In this document: positions 23,973-34,984 of the stretch, piece by piece | How positions within the stretch are numbered: the first letter of the stretch is position 1 | Layout of the letters: every line of letters begins with the position of its first letter | DNA from: Siphonodentalium dalli | Lineage: Eukaryota; Mollusca; Scaphopoda; Gadilida; Siphonodentaliidae | DNA: 64,000 nt | Assembly: GCA_032622095.1 (NCBI GenBank) | Contig: CP136068.1 | Span: 186,611,309-186,675,308 of the forward strand | Direction: 5' to 3' | Made by a program: the position numbers and the translations under genes | Notes under the pieces: model-generated | The model's database searches: none | What the model saw: the letters and a program-made list of their open reading frames with translations, nothing else | Told to the model about the DNA's origin: nothing

Positions 23973-24280
23973 GTTTATCTGCTTCATTTTATATATGGTG
24001 CATCATCTAAAACACTTATTTCTAAAACAAAAATGGCATAAAAGTTTTCGCACAACTACGTCACTAATAGTGTCAAATGGGTGCCTCATTAAAAACGATT
24101 ATTTCTCAAATGTAATTCACGTTATCGCACAACTGCGTCATTGATAATGCACAGACAATAGTGAGTGCCTCATTTAAAATGCTTATCTAAACATGGCAAA
24201 CGTGTTATCGCACTAATAGGGTCAAGTGGGTGCCTCATTTAAAATGCCTATGTCTCAAATATCATGCAAGTTTTTTTCAG
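23973..24280. repeat. 80 bp sub-repeat stretch
   Basis: Three to four decayed copies of the GTGCCTCATTTAAAATGC unit follow the foldback element. Confidence 0.7.
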
Positions 24281-24320
24281 AGCGGGTTAATTTAAATTGA
24301 GGATAATGTAGTTACTTTAC

Positions 24321-24434
24321 CTGTTTCACAATGTACCCCTTGAAAGCCGGCTGCACAGGCACATGCATATCCGTTAATGACGTCACTACATGTGCCGCCA
24401 TTTTGACATGGAGTCGACGCACACTCGTCTGTGT
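24321..24434 (-). CDS. EGF-like exon (EGF-4)
   Basis: 114 bp, phase 1-1, open, donor CAG|GTAAAG. Single change T24A next to the fourth cysteine. Confidence 0.85.
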
Positions 24435-24900
24435 CTACATAAATAGAATCAGTATGTTCCACAAAAACGGGAACTTATGTTCGTAATGGATGTTGATTTA
24501 CTTGCATTCCTTGGACTATGTGTGAAAGTTGGTGTCATTTTTGCGTGGAACTTCTCGTTTCAAAGGTTTTATATTATACACTAAAATATTAACAGGAATT
24601 AATTCTGATATGCTTGAGACCCGGAACACATTTCAATTGAAACCAAATTGAAAACCAAATGAGACATTCACTGGACTTAAAAATACAAAACAACGCCACT
24701 TAAGGTGTCTCTCTGAAGAAGTTGAAACTATATCTGTAACGGATAAACAATTCAATATAAAATAAAACAGTGTCTTTCGTGCGGCCTTTCTTATGCCAGA
24801 TGTGTTATTTTAACCGAAGAATCTGAACAAAAAAGACAAACGGCTTTCGTAAAATGTTGTCTAGAATCGCGAATGAATCTTAATCTTCTATGTACTGTAC

Positions 24901-25014
24901 CTGTTTCACAATGTACCCCTTGAAATCCGGCTGCGCATGCACACGTGTATCCCTCAATGACGTCACTGCATGTGCCGCCATTTTGACAGGGAGTCGACGC
25001 ACACTCGTCTGTGT
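24901..25014 (-). CDS. EGF-like exon (EGF-3)
   Basis: 114 bp, phase 1-1, open, donor CAG|GTACAG. Single change N21E. Exon and flanks nearly equal those of 14598. Confidence 0.85.
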
Positions 25015-25479
25015 CTACAAAAATAGAAGCAGTTTGTTCTATAAAACCTGGAACTTATGTTCGTAATGGATGTTGATTTTCTTGCATTCCATGGAGTATG
25101 TGTGCAAGTTGGTGTCATTTTTGCGTGGAACTTTTAAAGGTGTTCAATTATACACAATCTTAAGAAGTATTTCTGACATGCATGAAAACCGGAATAAATT
25201 TTAATTGAAACCAAATTGGAAACCAAATGAGACATCCACTTGACTTAATAATACAAACCAATTCCACTTATTGGTGTCTCTCTGAGGAAGTTGAAACTAC
25301 ATCTGTAACGGATAAACAATTCAATTTAAAACAAAACAATGTCTTTCATACGGCGTTTCTTATGCCAGATGTGTTATTTTTTACAGAAGAATCTGAGTAA
25401 AACAGTTAAACAGGTTTCGTAACATTTGGTCTAAAATCGCGAATGAATGTTTAACTTGAGGCTGTTGCATGTAATGTAC

Positions 25480-25487
25480 CTGTTTCG
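25480..25487 (-). pseudogene. EGF exon removed by deletion (8 bp left)
   Basis: The donor-side intron runs normally to the first 8 exon bases (CTGTTTCG on plus) and then jumps directly to TAATGGATGTTGATTT, which is normally about 45 bp beyond the acceptor. The short shared text TTCGNAATG at both ends suggests a microhomology-mediated deletion of about 150 bp. Because every exon is phase 1-1, losing it keeps the transcript in frame. Confidence 0.85.
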
Positions 25488-25916
25488 TAATGGATGTTGA
25501 TTTACTTGCATTCCATGGAGTATGAGTGAAAGTTGGTGTCATTTTTGCGTGGAACTTCTGGTTTCAAAGGTTTTATATTATACACTAAAATATTAACAGG
25601 AATTAATTATGATATGCTTGAAACCCGGAATACATTTCAATTGAAACCAGATTGGAAACAAAATGCGACATGCACTAGACTTAAAAATACAAAACAACGC
25701 CACTTTGTTATTGAAAACTTCACAAATAATTATTGGTGTCCCTCTGAAGAAATTGAAACTATATATGAAATGGATAAACTATTCGATATAATCCATGCGT
25801 TTCTTAATCCAATTTTTTTTTTTTTTACAAAAGAATCTGAATAAAACAGACGTAGATAGAATATGGTCTAGAATCGCGAATGAATCTTAAACTTGAGGTT
25901 TTTGTGTGTGCTGTAC

Positions 25917-26030
25917 CTGTTTCACAATGTACCCCTTGAAAGCCGGCTGTGCAGGCACACGTATATCCGTTAATGACGTCATTGCATGTGCCGCCATTTT
26001 GACAGGGAGTCGACACACACTCATCTATGT
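25917..26030 (-). CDS. EGF-like exon (EGF-2)
   Basis: 114 bp, phase 1-1, open, donor CAG|GTACAG. Changes are T2I, A6V, S17N and A28T. Confidence 0.85.
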
Positions 26031-26249
26031 CTAAAAATAGAAGACGAAAATTTCACAATCTCAAGTTCATTGAATTATAACGGATGAAATCCATTCTCGA
26101 TAAAAGAAATTTAAATACGATACTGTTGTTTTTGGATATATTTCATTGGAACAATATGTGGAAAATCCATAATATTATATTATATGTTTAAAATCCACTA
26201 TATTATATTGTATGTTGAAAATCCATGTTATTATACTGACAAGTTACCA

Positions 26250-26755
26250 TGTTATATACCACCACAAAGTATACATAATGCGGGGGTTCAAAAGATCATT
26301 GCAGTTTCGGACATGGTATCTACTCTAGATCGAGGGAGTTCTCCTCTACCCATTACAAAGCAAGGAAAATGTGTTTATCTCCTGCACCTTATAGGGGCAT
26401 ATCTGGGCACCTAATTTAAAATGTGTTTATTAATAGAAACATGACATAAAAGTTATCGCACAACTGTGTCACTAATAATGTGAAGTGGTGCCTCATTTAA
26501 AATGCTTATTTCTCAAAAGTAATGCAAGTTATCATACAACTACATCATTCATACTGCCAAGACATTGATGGGTGCGTCATTTAAATGCCTATTTCAAAAA
26601 AATGGCATGGATGTTATCGCAAAACTACTTCACTAATAGTGTCAAGTGGGCGCCTCATGCATATTTCTCAAACGTCATGCACGTTATCACACAACTACGT
26701 AATTAATTCAGTAGGACACATCCCGTCTTTAAAATGACTACCCGCTGTCACGATA
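26250..26755. repeat. Intronic dispersed module with 80 bp sub-repeats, diverged copy
   Basis: The module starts near GTATACATAATGCGGGGG and continues through four sub-repeats into minisatellite array 5. It is more diverged than the 16.6 and 21.1 kb copies. Confidence 0.7.
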
Positions 26756-26759
26756 TAAA

Positions 26760-27628
26760 GCAGTAGATACTAGAGAGCGTCTATGTTTTGGCCCCCAAAA
26801 GCAGTAGTTAATAAAGAGCGTCCATGTTTACCCCCCCCCACAAAGCAGTAGTCAATAAAGAGCGTCCATGTGTACCACCCCAAAGCAGTAGTTAATAAAG
26901 AGCGTCCATGTTTCGCCCCCAAACAGTAGATAATAAAGAGCGTCCATGTTTATTCCACCGAAAACAGTAGACAATAAAGAGGGTCCATGTTTCGCCCACA
27001 AAACAGTAGTTAATAAAGAGCGTCCATGTTTCGCCCACCCAACAATAGATAATAAAGAGCGTCCAGGTTTTGCCCCAAACAGTATATAATAAAGAGCGTC
27101 CATGTTTACCCCCACCCCAACAGTAGATAATAAAGAGCGTCCATGTTTCGCCCCAAACAGTATATAATAAAGAGCGTCCATGTTAGCCCCCCAAACAATA
27201 GATAATAAAGAGCATCCATGTTTACCCCCCCAAACAGTAGATAATAAAGAGCGTCCATGTTTAGCCCCCCCCCCAAATAATAGATAATAAAGAGCGTTCA
27301 TGTTTCCCACCAAAGCAGTAGATAATAAAAAGCGTCCATGTTTCGCCCCCAAAACAGTAGATAATAAAGAACGTCCATGTTTCGCCCCCCAAAACAGTAG
27401 ATAATAAAAAGCGTCCATGTTTCGCCCCCAAAGCAGTAGATAATAAAGAGCGTCCATGTTTCGCCCCCAAAACAGTAGATAATAAAGAGCGTCCAAGTTC
27501 CCCCCAAAGCAGTAGATAATAAAAAGCGTCCATGTTTCGCCCCCCACCCCCAAAGCAGTATATAATAAAGAGCGTCCATGTTTCGCCCCACAAACAGTAG
27601 ATAATAAAGAGCGTACATGTGTTTGCCC
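26760..27628. repeat. G/C-run minisatellite, array 5 (about 21 units)
   Basis: Units of about 38-44 bp read ACAGTAGATAATAAAGAGCG, then TCCATGTTTCG, then a short C run. Its GTTTCGCCCC variant distinguishes it from array 2, so the arrays expanded separately. Confidence 0.95.
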
Positions 27629-27791
27629 TCATTACTTATGCATGATTTGTTTTTAATTGTTCACGTAATACGAATGCCGATTATTGCTTTGTAAACTCTG
27701 AATTAATTTATGCCAACCCGGACCATGGGTCTTTAAACGTTTTTTTTTCGGAGTGTGTTAATTTAACTCGAGGCTATTGTGGCTAATTTAC

Positions 27792-27905
27792 CTGTTTCGC
27801 AATGTACCCCTTGAAAGCCGGCTGCGCATGCGCACGTATATCCGTTAAAGACGTCACTGCATAAGCCGCCATTTTGACATGGAGTCGAAGCACACTCGTC
27901 TATGT
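27792..27905 (-). CDS. EGF-like exon (EGF-1, first in transcript order)
   Basis: 114 bp, phase 1-1, open, with AG acceptor and GTAAAT donor. Changes are T2I, T15L and I20F. T15L removes the O-fucose acceptor. This first EGF exon stands alone, 1.76 kb from the next one, and its acceptor-side intron is not like the others beyond about 60 bp. It would be spliced to the PAN-like exon at 54.06 kb in the gene model. Confidence 0.85.
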
Positions 27906-28244
27906 CTATAAATAGAAGACGATATTTCCATAAGCTCTAAGTTATTTAAGAAATGGATGCATATTGATTTAATTGCATTCCAGTGAGTACGGGCGGATGA
28001 CGGTGTGACAATTTGCATGGAACGCGTTTCCAAGGATCTTACACTGAAAATGTCACAACAAAGTTACATCCACATACTCCATAGAATGGGACAAAAATTA
28101 ACACACATTCCTTATATATTTACACTCAAATACCATTATAAAGGAGCATTTAGGGCCCATGTTCAATGATATTCATACGGCTACAGCGGGCATGTCTTGT
28201 CGTTACAAAGAATGAACAAGTTTTGCTCGTGTATACCCCTGGAT

Positions 28245-28495
28245 TCACATGTGTGTAATACACAGGCTTCGTATAACTCGCCGTGTTTATACTCCCTGGA
28301 TTCACGTGTGTATAATACACAGGCTTCGTATAACTCGCCGTGTTTATACTCCTTGGATCCACATGTGTATAATACACAGGCTTCGTACAACTCGCCGTGT
28401 TTATACTCCCTGGATCCACATGAGTATTATACACAAACTTCGTACAACTCGCCGTGTTTATACTCCCTGCATGGATCCACATGAGTATAATACAC
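28245..28495. repeat. 57 bp minisatellite (about 4.4 units)
   Basis: The CAGGCTTCGTATAACTCGCC motif recurs exactly every 57 bp at about 28264, 28321, 28378 and 28435. Because 57 is a multiple of three, both strands stay open as 19-residue repeats. There is no start context or flanking exon, so I take it as non-coding. Confidence 0.9.
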
Positions 28496-28499
28496 AAGC

Positions 28500-29790
28500 G
28501 GCATGCATCAACCTTTGGTCGTCAAGTTGCATGTTTATACAAGACCAAAGAAAAAATCGTAATGACTATCCCTATCGACCCCAGTTTGAACCTCCTGCTA
28601 AACAAATTTGTTTTTAAATATAAGGAGGGTTGATTTCTGAATCACAAAGCATTGTCTTTATTACAGTCTGTTCAAAGACAATCCAAATTGACCTTAGCTC
28701 TTTCCTACACGAGAAGAGAAAGGAAATTGTCAAAATAAAAAAACAATAGATAAAATAAATAAAATGTTAAGCATATAACTACCAACCCTAATTTGTTTTA
28801 ATCATAACAAGATATTTAACTTTCTTTTGATCAATGTTTTTATTGAAGACATGATGGCATATTATCAAGTTTGATGCCATGCGACCATTGTGCTGATCAT
28901 GCATCATATGGGGCAGTGTGATGCGCTGATTTTGCAGTTGAGTGATATTTTTGAACAACCGATCGAGCTCTGTGTGGTGAAAATTAGTTATACCAAAATT
29001 GTCTACGCTATTTTGTGTATATCTCCTATTTTGTAAACTTTAAAGATTTACACGCTGATGTGGGTATAGATCTCAAAGGCAACTCGGGGGTTAAACGTTT
29101 ATACCTATAGTAGGAACACGTCGTAATTCGCCTCTGCCGACCTATGCCGAAAGTGCGCAACTTCAACAAACTATAAGGACTGACTTTCCTGTACCGCACA
29201 CATAATTCTAAAACTGTCAACATGTTTCATTTAATTGGGAGATGTCTCCCTTTGATTATCAACAATCAAATCCATATCAATAACTTAAATATTCATTCAT
29301 TTACCATGGTTGAATTTGAAGTGACATCAACCTTGTTTCCGATAAAAAAAATAGTTCCTGTGTTACATCATTACATGTCCCTTCGATGATTCATTTGAAA
29401 TGTAAGTTGGTGTCGTGCCAATTACATATGTAAATACTATATATAGCTGCTATTTGAAATGGGGAAGTGAAAATCTGACTGATAAAATTGATCAGCTGAC
29501 TGATGGCCCATTCCAAAGCGAATCACCCTATAGCGTCGGTGGGTTTTCGAAAGGATGTATAACTGTATACTCGGTTTTGGCGGGAAAAAACATATTATTA
29601 CCAAAATATCGTATAATCTCAAATTGGCTGGGTGACTGAAATTTTTGTTTTCCAAAATAACGTGCAACTATTTTAATTGCTTGGTGAAACATCCTTATAC
29701 GGAACGCCCTTTTCTGTTTCATGCCGGACACATGGCTGTTGTTTATTTGGGTCACAAATACCGTGTTCAATGTTGTATTTAGTATGGATA
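28500..29790. other. AT-rich stretch, no gene seen
   Basis: Nothing beyond short chance frames. It lies in the proposed first intron of the PAN-EGF gene. Confidence 0.5.
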
Positions 29791-29791
29791 C

Positions 29792-29995
29792 TATGGAGCC
29801 CCGCAGGTGACATGCGGATAAACAAAATATTGCAATTCGTGGCCACGGACTCAGTTCGTGGCAACGGACTCAGTTCGTGGGAACGGACTCAGTTCGTGGG
29901 AACGGACTCAGTTCGTGCGCACGAATTGCAATTCGTGGCCACAGACTCAGTTCGTGGGAACGGACTCAGTTCGTCCGCACGAATTGATATTCGAG
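29792..29995. mobile_element. Truncated palindrome-rich element, copy 1
   Basis: This begins TATGGAGCCCCGCAGGTGAC like the complete copy at 30070, then runs through modules GGACTCAGTTCGTGG/GAAC and GCACGAATTGCAATTCGTGG. It lacks the opposite end. Its core modules are in the inverse orientation relative to those of the next copy, although the terminal repeat is in the same orientation. Confidence 0.75.
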
Positions 29996-30069
29996 TCAGT
30001 TATTCATCTCAATTGGTGCGATCATTTCGATCTAGTTAATCACTTTGTTGTCCCACAATGACACGGGAA

Positions 30070-30480
30070 TATGGAGCCCCGCAGGTGACATGCGGAGAAA
30101 TTGTTTTTTACAATTCGTGCGCACGAACTGAGTCCGTTCCCACGAACTGGGTCCGTTCCCACGAACTGAGTCCGTGGCCACGAAATGCAATTCGTGCGTA
30201 CGAACTGAGGCCGTTCCCACGAACTGGGTCCGTTCCCACGAACTGAGTCCGTGGCCACGAAATGCAATTCGTGCGCACGAACTGAGTCCGTTATCACGAA
30301 CTGAGTCCGTGGCCACGAATTGCAATTCGTGCGCACGAACTGAGGCCGTTCCCACGAACTGAGTCCGTGGCCACGAATTGCAATTCGTGCGCACGAACTG
30401 AGTCCGTTCCCACGAATTCCAATTCGTGCGCACGAATTGTAAAAATCAATTTCTCCGCATGTCACCCGCGGGGCTCCATA
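30070..30480. mobile_element. Palindrome-rich foldback element, complete copy
   Basis: Terminal inverted repeats of about 59 bp (starting TATGGAGCCCCGC, with about two mismatches) flank a core built of 18-20 bp modules. One module reads ACGAACTGAGTCCGT with a TTCCC or GGCC linker; the other is the perfect palindrome GCACGAATTGCAATTCGTGC. Ends TA...TA fit a TA target. No protein is encoded; the repeat frames on both strands are by-products. The core can fold into many alternative hairpins. Confidence 0.8.
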
Positions 30481-30489
30481 GGATACACT

Positions 30490-31005
30490 GCGCCTTTGTG
30501 GGAAATATATAATGCACACAGAAAGGTTGTTAAAGTATTGCGCGACATATTTCGATACCGGGAATAACTCAGAAGCGAATAGAATTAGGTATATATGTTC
30601 CTACAACAAGTTTGAGATAGTGCCCTGGATATAAAATAATGTATATGAATCGAAGACCCACAGAAATCAATCAATATTGATTTTATTCCGAAATGTCTGG
30701 TATAATGCAGGCAATCAATTACATACATTTTACGGTTCGAGGAAATGTTTAGAGCGTAGAAAGGGCAGACCTATACCTCTATCTGAGATCGCCTGAAAGT
30801 TTCATGACGTTCTGTTCTGAAAACAGTAACGAAAAATGTTCCAATTAATAATCGCATTGTATAAGAAAAAATATATATACAAATCAATATTAACTGACAG
30901 GTTTATTCGACACATATTTATTATTTTATACCCCAGAAACTATAAAAAACGCATTCAGGAAGTTAAAATAAAATCCATCCCTAAAATTTACACTATCGTG
31001 GGACA
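30490..31005. other. Stretch without a recognised gene
   Basis: AT-rich, with only a 69-codon chance frame at 30836. Confidence 0.5.
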
Positions 31006-31009
31006 CACA

Positions 31010-31518
31010 CCAAAATTAACTATTGCCAAATCATTTGCCAAATGAAAATATTTGTTGCCAAATTTAGAATTTGCCAAATGCTATCCTCTGATAGTATATT
31101 TTTCTACAACATTGAGTCTTATATTATGTGGTTTATCATACAACAATAAACCAATCACCGAACAATAGAATTGTAGATGGGTGGCTTCGTCAGAAGGGCT
31201 CATTACAAGAGTATCAGCTATGTAAACACCACCACCACACTCACTACCGGTAATCCCTCACCTATGAATACTACTGCTATCAGATTAACTGCGTCTTAAT
31301 AAAGGTGTGAACTTTTCCTAGACCTTATAAAACACCACTAATATAGTTATATTGTGATAGTTTCCTGAAATGAATGGTATTGATTACCCATATTTTTCAA
31401 ATTTCTTGAGGAATTAAAAAGTAACTTGCCAAAATTTGTGCCAAATGAAAATATTTTTTGCCAAATATGAATTATTTTTGCCAATGGCAAATTTGGCAAG
31501 TGGCAGCGCGAACCCTGC
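31010..31518. mobile_element. hAT-like non-autonomous element remnant
   Basis: The right end (TTTGGCAAGTGGCAGCGCGAACCCTGC) resembles the right end of the element at 38071-38791, and both share repeated (T)TTGCCAAAT or TTTGGCCA motifs in their flanks. The left end is not recognisable as a matching inverted repeat, so it may be truncated near 31010. Classification is tentative. Confidence 0.4.
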
Positions 31519-31698
31519 ACACACCGCATCGGTAGTTCAGTACAGGTACATATTCATTGGGCTTATACTAAACAGAAAAGTATATGGTGTCAACATATAC
31601 TAATGTGATCCTGGCTTGGGGTCACTAACACAAAATTAATGCGACACAACCGCGCACAGCTAGTGCAAGTACATTGACCCTTTATCCAACAGAAGGGC

Positions 31699-31930
31699 CC
31701 TGTGCCAATGCATTCTCTTATATATGCGAGTCGACCATAGGTCGCCTCGCATATATAAGAGAATGCATTGGCTTAACACATTAAAAATTATAAAATTGTT
31801 AAAGAATGGTAAAAAAAATGGTAAAAAGTGTTAAAAAAAGATTTTTTTTTAGGCCAATGCATTCTCTTATATATGCGAGGCGACCTATGGTCGACTCGCA
31901 TATACAAGAGAATGCATTGGCACAGGGCAT
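31699..31930. mobile_element. Short element with palindromic ends, copy 1
   Basis: Each end is itself a 69 bp near-perfect palindrome (31704-31772 and 31853-31921) with 27 bp arms starting GCCAATGCATTCTC, around a GTCGACC...GGTCG centre. The two palindromes are inverted relative to each other and flanked by CCCTGTGCC / GGCACAGGG. The core of 80 bp is AT-rich. No gene is present. A longer relative lies at 46426. Confidence 0.85.
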
Positions 31931-32517
31931 AACTGTAACTATCACAATGTGGTCAAGGAGCCGGTTCCAATTATATCCATATTTGTATGGTTCTATTGAG
32001 ACAGACCGAAGATATTTTAGGCTGTTGAAGCTTTATTTGGCCGGTTTTGGCCGGTTTGTTGGGTAAAGGGTTAAAGTACGCCAGGGAGTCCTGGGCTATG
32101 CCCCCAGGGAAATTTTGATGAAAAAATAGGTTCCATTTGGTGCACTTTGGGTTGTTTTGGAAGTCATAATGGAGGCGGACTAGATACAAAATGTGGCCGT
32201 ATATTAAACTATTAGATACATCTATGGGGTACCCAGGATTGGTGGAAATTAGTGTGGGGGCACATGTCATCGGTGTCTACGTCGCCGCTGACGAGATGTA
32301 TCATATGTATAGATGTTATTCTGGCTAGCAATGCCAAATAGTATTTGTTGCAACTCATTGTCATTTAGATTAATACCAGCGGTTTGTTTCACAGCAATTT
32401 ATATGTGGAACAAACCGGATCAATCATTAAACAATAGCTCTGGCAGCTAAACAAATTCCCGAGCCAATAATTCACCGAAATAAATAACCGGAACAGACAA
32501 AGTAAGAGGTGGGTAAA
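31931..32517. other. Stretch without a recognised gene
   Basis: The only notable text is a CCCAGGG-type inverted pair near 32085-32110. Nothing coding is recognised. Confidence 0.45.
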
Positions 32518-32774
32518 ACAATATAACACTCTTCCTATTTGTGAAATATATTGACCTGATCAGACCATTCAAAGTTTAAAGCAATCCAATGCGAGCACAA
32601 CACTCGAAGTACTAGTCGAGAAGACTTTACTTTGAAAGCTGAAGACAATTTGATACCCAGCTGCGCGTCTGCCTTTTGTTATCAATAGATACTTATCCCG
32701 ACGTATTCTCTCTCTTTCTCTCTCCGAGGTGGTAATTATTTTTCAGTAAGTAACATTGAAGAGTGTTATATTGT
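32518..32774. mobile_element. MITE-like element, 17 bp perfect terminal repeats
   Basis: ACAATATAACACTCTTC at 32518 is the exact reverse complement of the sequence ending at 32774, giving a 257 bp unit. No coding potential and no clear target duplication. It could be a chance inverted repeat, but 17 exact bases make that unlikely. Confidence 0.6.
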
Positions 32775-34980
32775 CTTCAATTTTCGTGCGTTATTAAATT
32801 CATTGTTAAGGTGTCGCGAAGTGGCTTTTGTAAAGTTGACAATGTTGAAAGAAATGTCAGTATGGCTATCGACTAAGATATACGTCGTCAGCATGATACA
32901 TTTTGCAGGCATTTCTTTAGAGAAAAGCATACGGTGCCATAGTTTGCATCCACAAACTTTTATAGATTAACAGGTAAGTGTTGTCTGACAAGGTGACACA
33001 TCTGTCCGGGTAAACGAAAAAAAGGTACACATGGTCCTCCGGAATGACAATAACAAGTCCAAATGGAGCACTACCTAACGAATCCTAAGTCCTTTCCGCT
33101 TGTCAACATAGTGAAAGAAATAATGGCTTACAACCTATCCGTCATAATTTCCCCACATAATGAAGGTGGTATACATAAATGTATGCATGTCAAAAGAAAG
33201 AGGATGATGTCTGCTAAGCAAGCTAAATAAGGTTTGAGGTTATATATACTGATGACCAAGGTCCCAATTTATCACAGACAAATTTCTCCTCGTTCTAATG
33301 ACATGAATTTTGAGGTGGAAGCTGGATCCTGGTGCGGTTTAATGGAATTTTGAAAATATTTCATAACGTACCTCAGAAAAACAAGATTTTATTTTATTCC
33401 AACATTAGAATTTAGATATTTTTGGAAATTACTAGACGATGAGATTGTTCTGTGGTCTAACATTTTGTGGAAGTAAATTGCGTTAGGTGGTATTAGTAGG
33501 GCAAACCAGCTTCAATCGGACTGGATGACGGACATAATTGTCCCAAGTGCATCAAAACCGAGGTCGACGTACATGTACATATTTGATTGATTACGATATT
33601 TCATCTCCAAAACTCCACCATACATAGTATAAGGACAGATAATCTCAGTTATATTAAATATGCTAAGTTTTCTAGAATTTCTCAGTTTGTATTGTATGAT
33701 GTGCTGCAAAAAATATTATCAACCTTCAATATAAATATAAATAACATAAAGAGCGTTTATTTCACATATGTGCGAAAAATTTAAAATGATGAAAAATGGA
33801 TGTCACCATGGCAAGTATTTTCAGAGCATATGAAGCCGGTAACTCTCGCACTGAATGAGACTGAGCATGAACGAGATTGAACTGGAAGGACATCGATGGT
33901 CACTTTACCCATGCTTTTATGCAGGAGAAAGGTGCGCTCGTGATTTTGGAATCATATGACCAGTCATAGGACATCATACATGTATGACATCATCAGACAT
34001 CGCATGATATCATGCGCTGGCCACTTACTCTCACTCGTGGACATGGAATGAGGGTTATAACAGCAGATGCCCACATGTGGTCACATGTGACCGCTGGTGA
34101 CTAAGTGTAATATTACTAATTTCTACAGAGGGTCCTACTTTGACTCATGATCAGCACATTATTATAGGATGTTCCTGCAATCCGATCATGAGTCAAATCC
34201 ACAAGCCCGTTCGCACCAAGATTAAGCACACCCGACTTTTGTTGTGGGGACAACTGGGTACACTGGTTCCTCTACAAAATGTAGGTAGGAATATATTAGA
34301 TATAATTATCTCCAATAATCAGTTGTCCCCATCCTAATTTAATGATGTAATTAAAGGGGCGTATCGCAGGGGCGACCACGTTGTTACACCAAGAACTGCT
34401 AGAATAATTAATAATTTCACACAACAATCCAGTCGCCAAATAGATTATTATCTTGACTCTATGATGGACGCTTCATCTGTCCCATAACGTCGAAGGCCGA
34501 CACTGGACCAGTTGCCAAATTTCCTACTACATGAACATCAATTAGAATCAACATTAAGCCTTGTTTTGAGTCATATGCCCTTGAACTGTATTTATTAATA
34601 TATTCCTTAAAGACATATGATGTACTTATTCGGGTGCGCGAAACTGATTATTCAGGTGCTATGCCAACTGGAGGAATGTAGCATTCTACTAACATAGCCG
34701 AAATCTCAAGCATATCGACAGTACCACTCATTAGAAAAAATTGTCTGAACTACGCTAAATTGTAAATATTTACTACTCGAATCAGGACGCTTCTATCGGT
34801 GATAAACTAACGAAAACTATTTCGCCATCGGCAGTCAATGCATTTAAATAATATATAAGAATGTCAGTGTGTGTTGTCAATTTAGATATAATATTTGTAA
34901 AAATAACTACTTTGAACAAGATTATTCTCCATTTCTACTTGATCACCATACCGGAATGTTTCATATCACTTTAAATGTCC
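32775..34980. other. Stretch without a recognised gene
   Basis: Two small hairpins are visible (GACTCATGATC/GATCATGAGTC at 34141-34195 and GGGGACAACT/AGTTGTCCCC at 34245-34330). No exon or known element is recognised. Confidence 0.45.
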
Positions 34981-34984
34981 CAAT

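Noticed and set aside
26852-27632. Minus-strand open frames of 106-233 codons
   Set aside because: The same minisatellite artefact, in array 5.
28150-28617. Overlapping open frames on both strands
   Set aside because: The 57 bp unit is a multiple of three, so any stop-free unit gives long frames on either strand.
29858-30519. Repeat proteins with SVRGNGLSSWERTQFV-like text on both strands
   Set aside because: They come from the palindromic 18-20 bp modules of a foldback element and appear on both strands because the modules are inverted copies.
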